Assembly: GCF_019212185.1 (NCBI RefSeq)
Contig: NZ_CP078138.1
Coordinates: forward strand, 2,772,501-2,836,500
DNA: 64,000 nt
Reading direction: 5' to 3'
DNA from: Pseudomonas fluorescens
GTDB lineage: Bacteria; Pseudomonadota; Gammaproteobacteria; Pseudomonadales; Pseudomonadaceae
In this document: positions 63,390-64,000 of the stretch, piece after piece
Layout of the letters: each line of letters begins with the position of its first letter
Position numbering within the stretch: position 1 is the stretch's first letter
Translations under genes and position numbers: made by a program
Notes under the pieces: model-generated
The model's database searches: none
Seen by the model: the letters and a program-made list of their open reading frames with translations, nothing else
What the model was told of the DNA's origin: nothing

Positions 63390-63660
63390 GGCACTGGTCA
63401 GCGTCGCGGTCCTCGGCTTGCAACTGCTGGGCCTGGCGCTGCTGGCTCTGAGTCAGTCGGTGCATTGGCAGCGGGTGATGACACCACGCCCGTTCCCCGG
63501 CACTCGGGGCCTGCGGGTGGCGGCCTTGCTGGTGTCGGGTTTGGCATGGTGGGTGAGCCAGACCGACCTGGGGCTGGCCATGGGCACGCTGTTCTGGGTG
63601 CTGGCGCTGTTGCCTTGTGGCTTGAGCGTTGCGCTGTTGTTGTACTGGGGGAAGGCTTGA
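63382..63660 (+). CDS. DUF3325-family membrane protein
   Basis: A 92-residue protein with three hydrophobic spans (VSVAVLGLQLLGLALLALSQ, LRVAALLVSGLAWWVS, LFWVLALLPCGLSVALLLYW) and the LALSQSVHW motif typical of DUF3325. It overlaps the end of the PepSY protein and closes the operon. Function unknown, but the association with iron-siderophore receptors is recurrent. Confidence 0.87.
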   Translation: MFEALVSVAVLGLQLLGLALLALSQSVHWQRVMTPRPFPGTRGLRVAALLVSGLAWWVSQTDLGLAMGTLFWVLALLPCGLSVALLLYWGKA

Positions 63661-63668
63661 TGCCGGGC

Positions 63669-63919
63669 AGCCTGTCGAATCGTCGCACTATGCCTATTAA
63701 GCGGGCGGCCCCATCGCTAGCAGGCTAGCTCCTACAGGGTTTGTGAGCGGCGCCGTCCTTCCAGAATAGGCCGGCCGGTAGGCCGCCTCGGTTGCTTTTG
63801 ATTTTGATCCACCGGCCCCGTTACAGAAGTCTGAGTGGAGGCATGCATCCGAGGGGAGCGCTCCTACAGGGATTGTGGTCTATTACATGCCTTTGTGGGC
63901 CAGCCTGCTGGCGATGAAG
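63669..63919. repeat. Cluster of REP elements after the NRPS operon
   Basis: At least four REP half-elements: AGCCTGTCGAATCGTCGCA (63669-63687), GCTAGCAGGCTAGCTCCTAC (about 63716-63735), GAGCGCTCCTACAGGG (63856-63871) and GTGGGCCAGCCTGCTGGCG (about 63895-63913). They fill most of the 340-nt end of the window, between convergent transcription units. Confidence 0.7.
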
Positions 63920-63948
63920 TTGATGCGCTTCAGCAGGCTGGTTGCGGG

Positions 63949-64000
63949 TCAAACGCTGGCGTGGCGGTAGCGGCTCAGTATGTTTAGCAGGTCGCCCAAC
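63949..64000 (-). CDS. Possible 3' end of a gene entering from the right
   Basis: On the minus strand a frame enters from the window edge and ends at 63949 with LGDLLNILSRYRHASV. This resembles the LGELLAELSRYRPG segment of the FecR-like protein at 30260, but is cut short by the stop. With only 16 codons visible the call is weak; it could be a shortened FecR-type anti-sigma or a chance frame. Confidence 0.3.
   Translation of the reverse strand, partial: LGDLLNILSRYRHASV

Overview
The window is bacterial chromosome from a Pseudomonas, most likely the P. fluorescens/P. putida side of the genus. This is inferred from the high GC content, the many REP/REPIN-type extragenic palindromes ending in GGAGC...GCTCC-like stems, and the gene families present (GATase1-AraC regulators, FecI/FecR/TonB cell-surface signalling, PvdE/SyrD-type exporter, MltF-like transglycosylase, dppABCDF). 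No rRNA, tRNA, CRISPR array or replication origin was seen. About 60 protein genes are supported, nearly all ordinary chromosomal or accessory metabolism.

Layout. 0-13.3 kb: a catabolic island. A truncated MmgE/PrpD gene and a LysR regulator (minus strand) face a rightward series: proVWX-type quaternary-amine ABC importer, a GATase1-like AraC regulator, a DAO-family FAD oxidoreductase, an MFS transporter, a dihydrodipicolinate-synthase-like lyase/deaminase, an aldehyde dehydrogenase, a hairpin terminator and a second GATase1-like AraC regulator. 13.4-22.8 kb: DJ-1/PfpI protein, MltF-like lytic transglycosylase, small exported protein, zinc alcohol dehydrogenase divergent from an AraC regulator, then iorA-iorB-xdhC (molybdenum hydroxylase and its maturation factor). 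This stretch ends in a 137-bp tandem REPIN array that includes the last codons of xdhC. 22.8-29.6 kb: Lrp regulator, two LysE exporters, GST, FAD oxidoreductase, FAD monooxygenase, NUDIX hydrolase. 29.7-33.8 kb: Fur box, FecI-like sigma factor, FecR-like anti-sigma, TonB receptor with an STN signalling domain.

33.9-41.9 kb: dppABCDF dipeptide importer, an XRE-cupin regulator and an M24 peptidase. Paired TTAAG-N5-CTTAA sites sit in front of dppA and the peptidase gene. dppB, dppC, dppD and dppF together carry nine small indels packed into 2.7 kb. 42.4-48.2 kb: chromate transporter, beta-carbonic anhydrase, DUF4432 sugar-epimerase-like protein, tautomerase and CMD-family genes divergent from a LysR, small membrane protein. 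48.4-49.8 kb: a solitary AT-rich integron gene cassette (GNAT acetyltransferase with attC), next to a minimal FimB-like tyrosine recombinase. 50.1-53.8 kb: EamA transporter, epimerase divergent from a MerR regulator with a 19-bp-spacer promoter, exported alpha/beta hydrolase.

53.9-63.7 kb: the most interesting region. A probable Fur box precedes a co-directional set encoding a single-module NRPS (C-A-T, adenylation code read here as glycine-like), a PvdE/SyrD-type peptide exporter, a TonB-dependent siderophore receptor, DUF3649, PepSY-TM and DUF3325 proteins. It looks like an iron-responsive make-export-reimport locus for a small peptide metallophore, or an accessory locus acting on a peptide made elsewhere. 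It has no thioesterase and no second module. Start codons were chosen by Shine-Dalgarno position and family length; functions are read from motifs by eye, with no database search.
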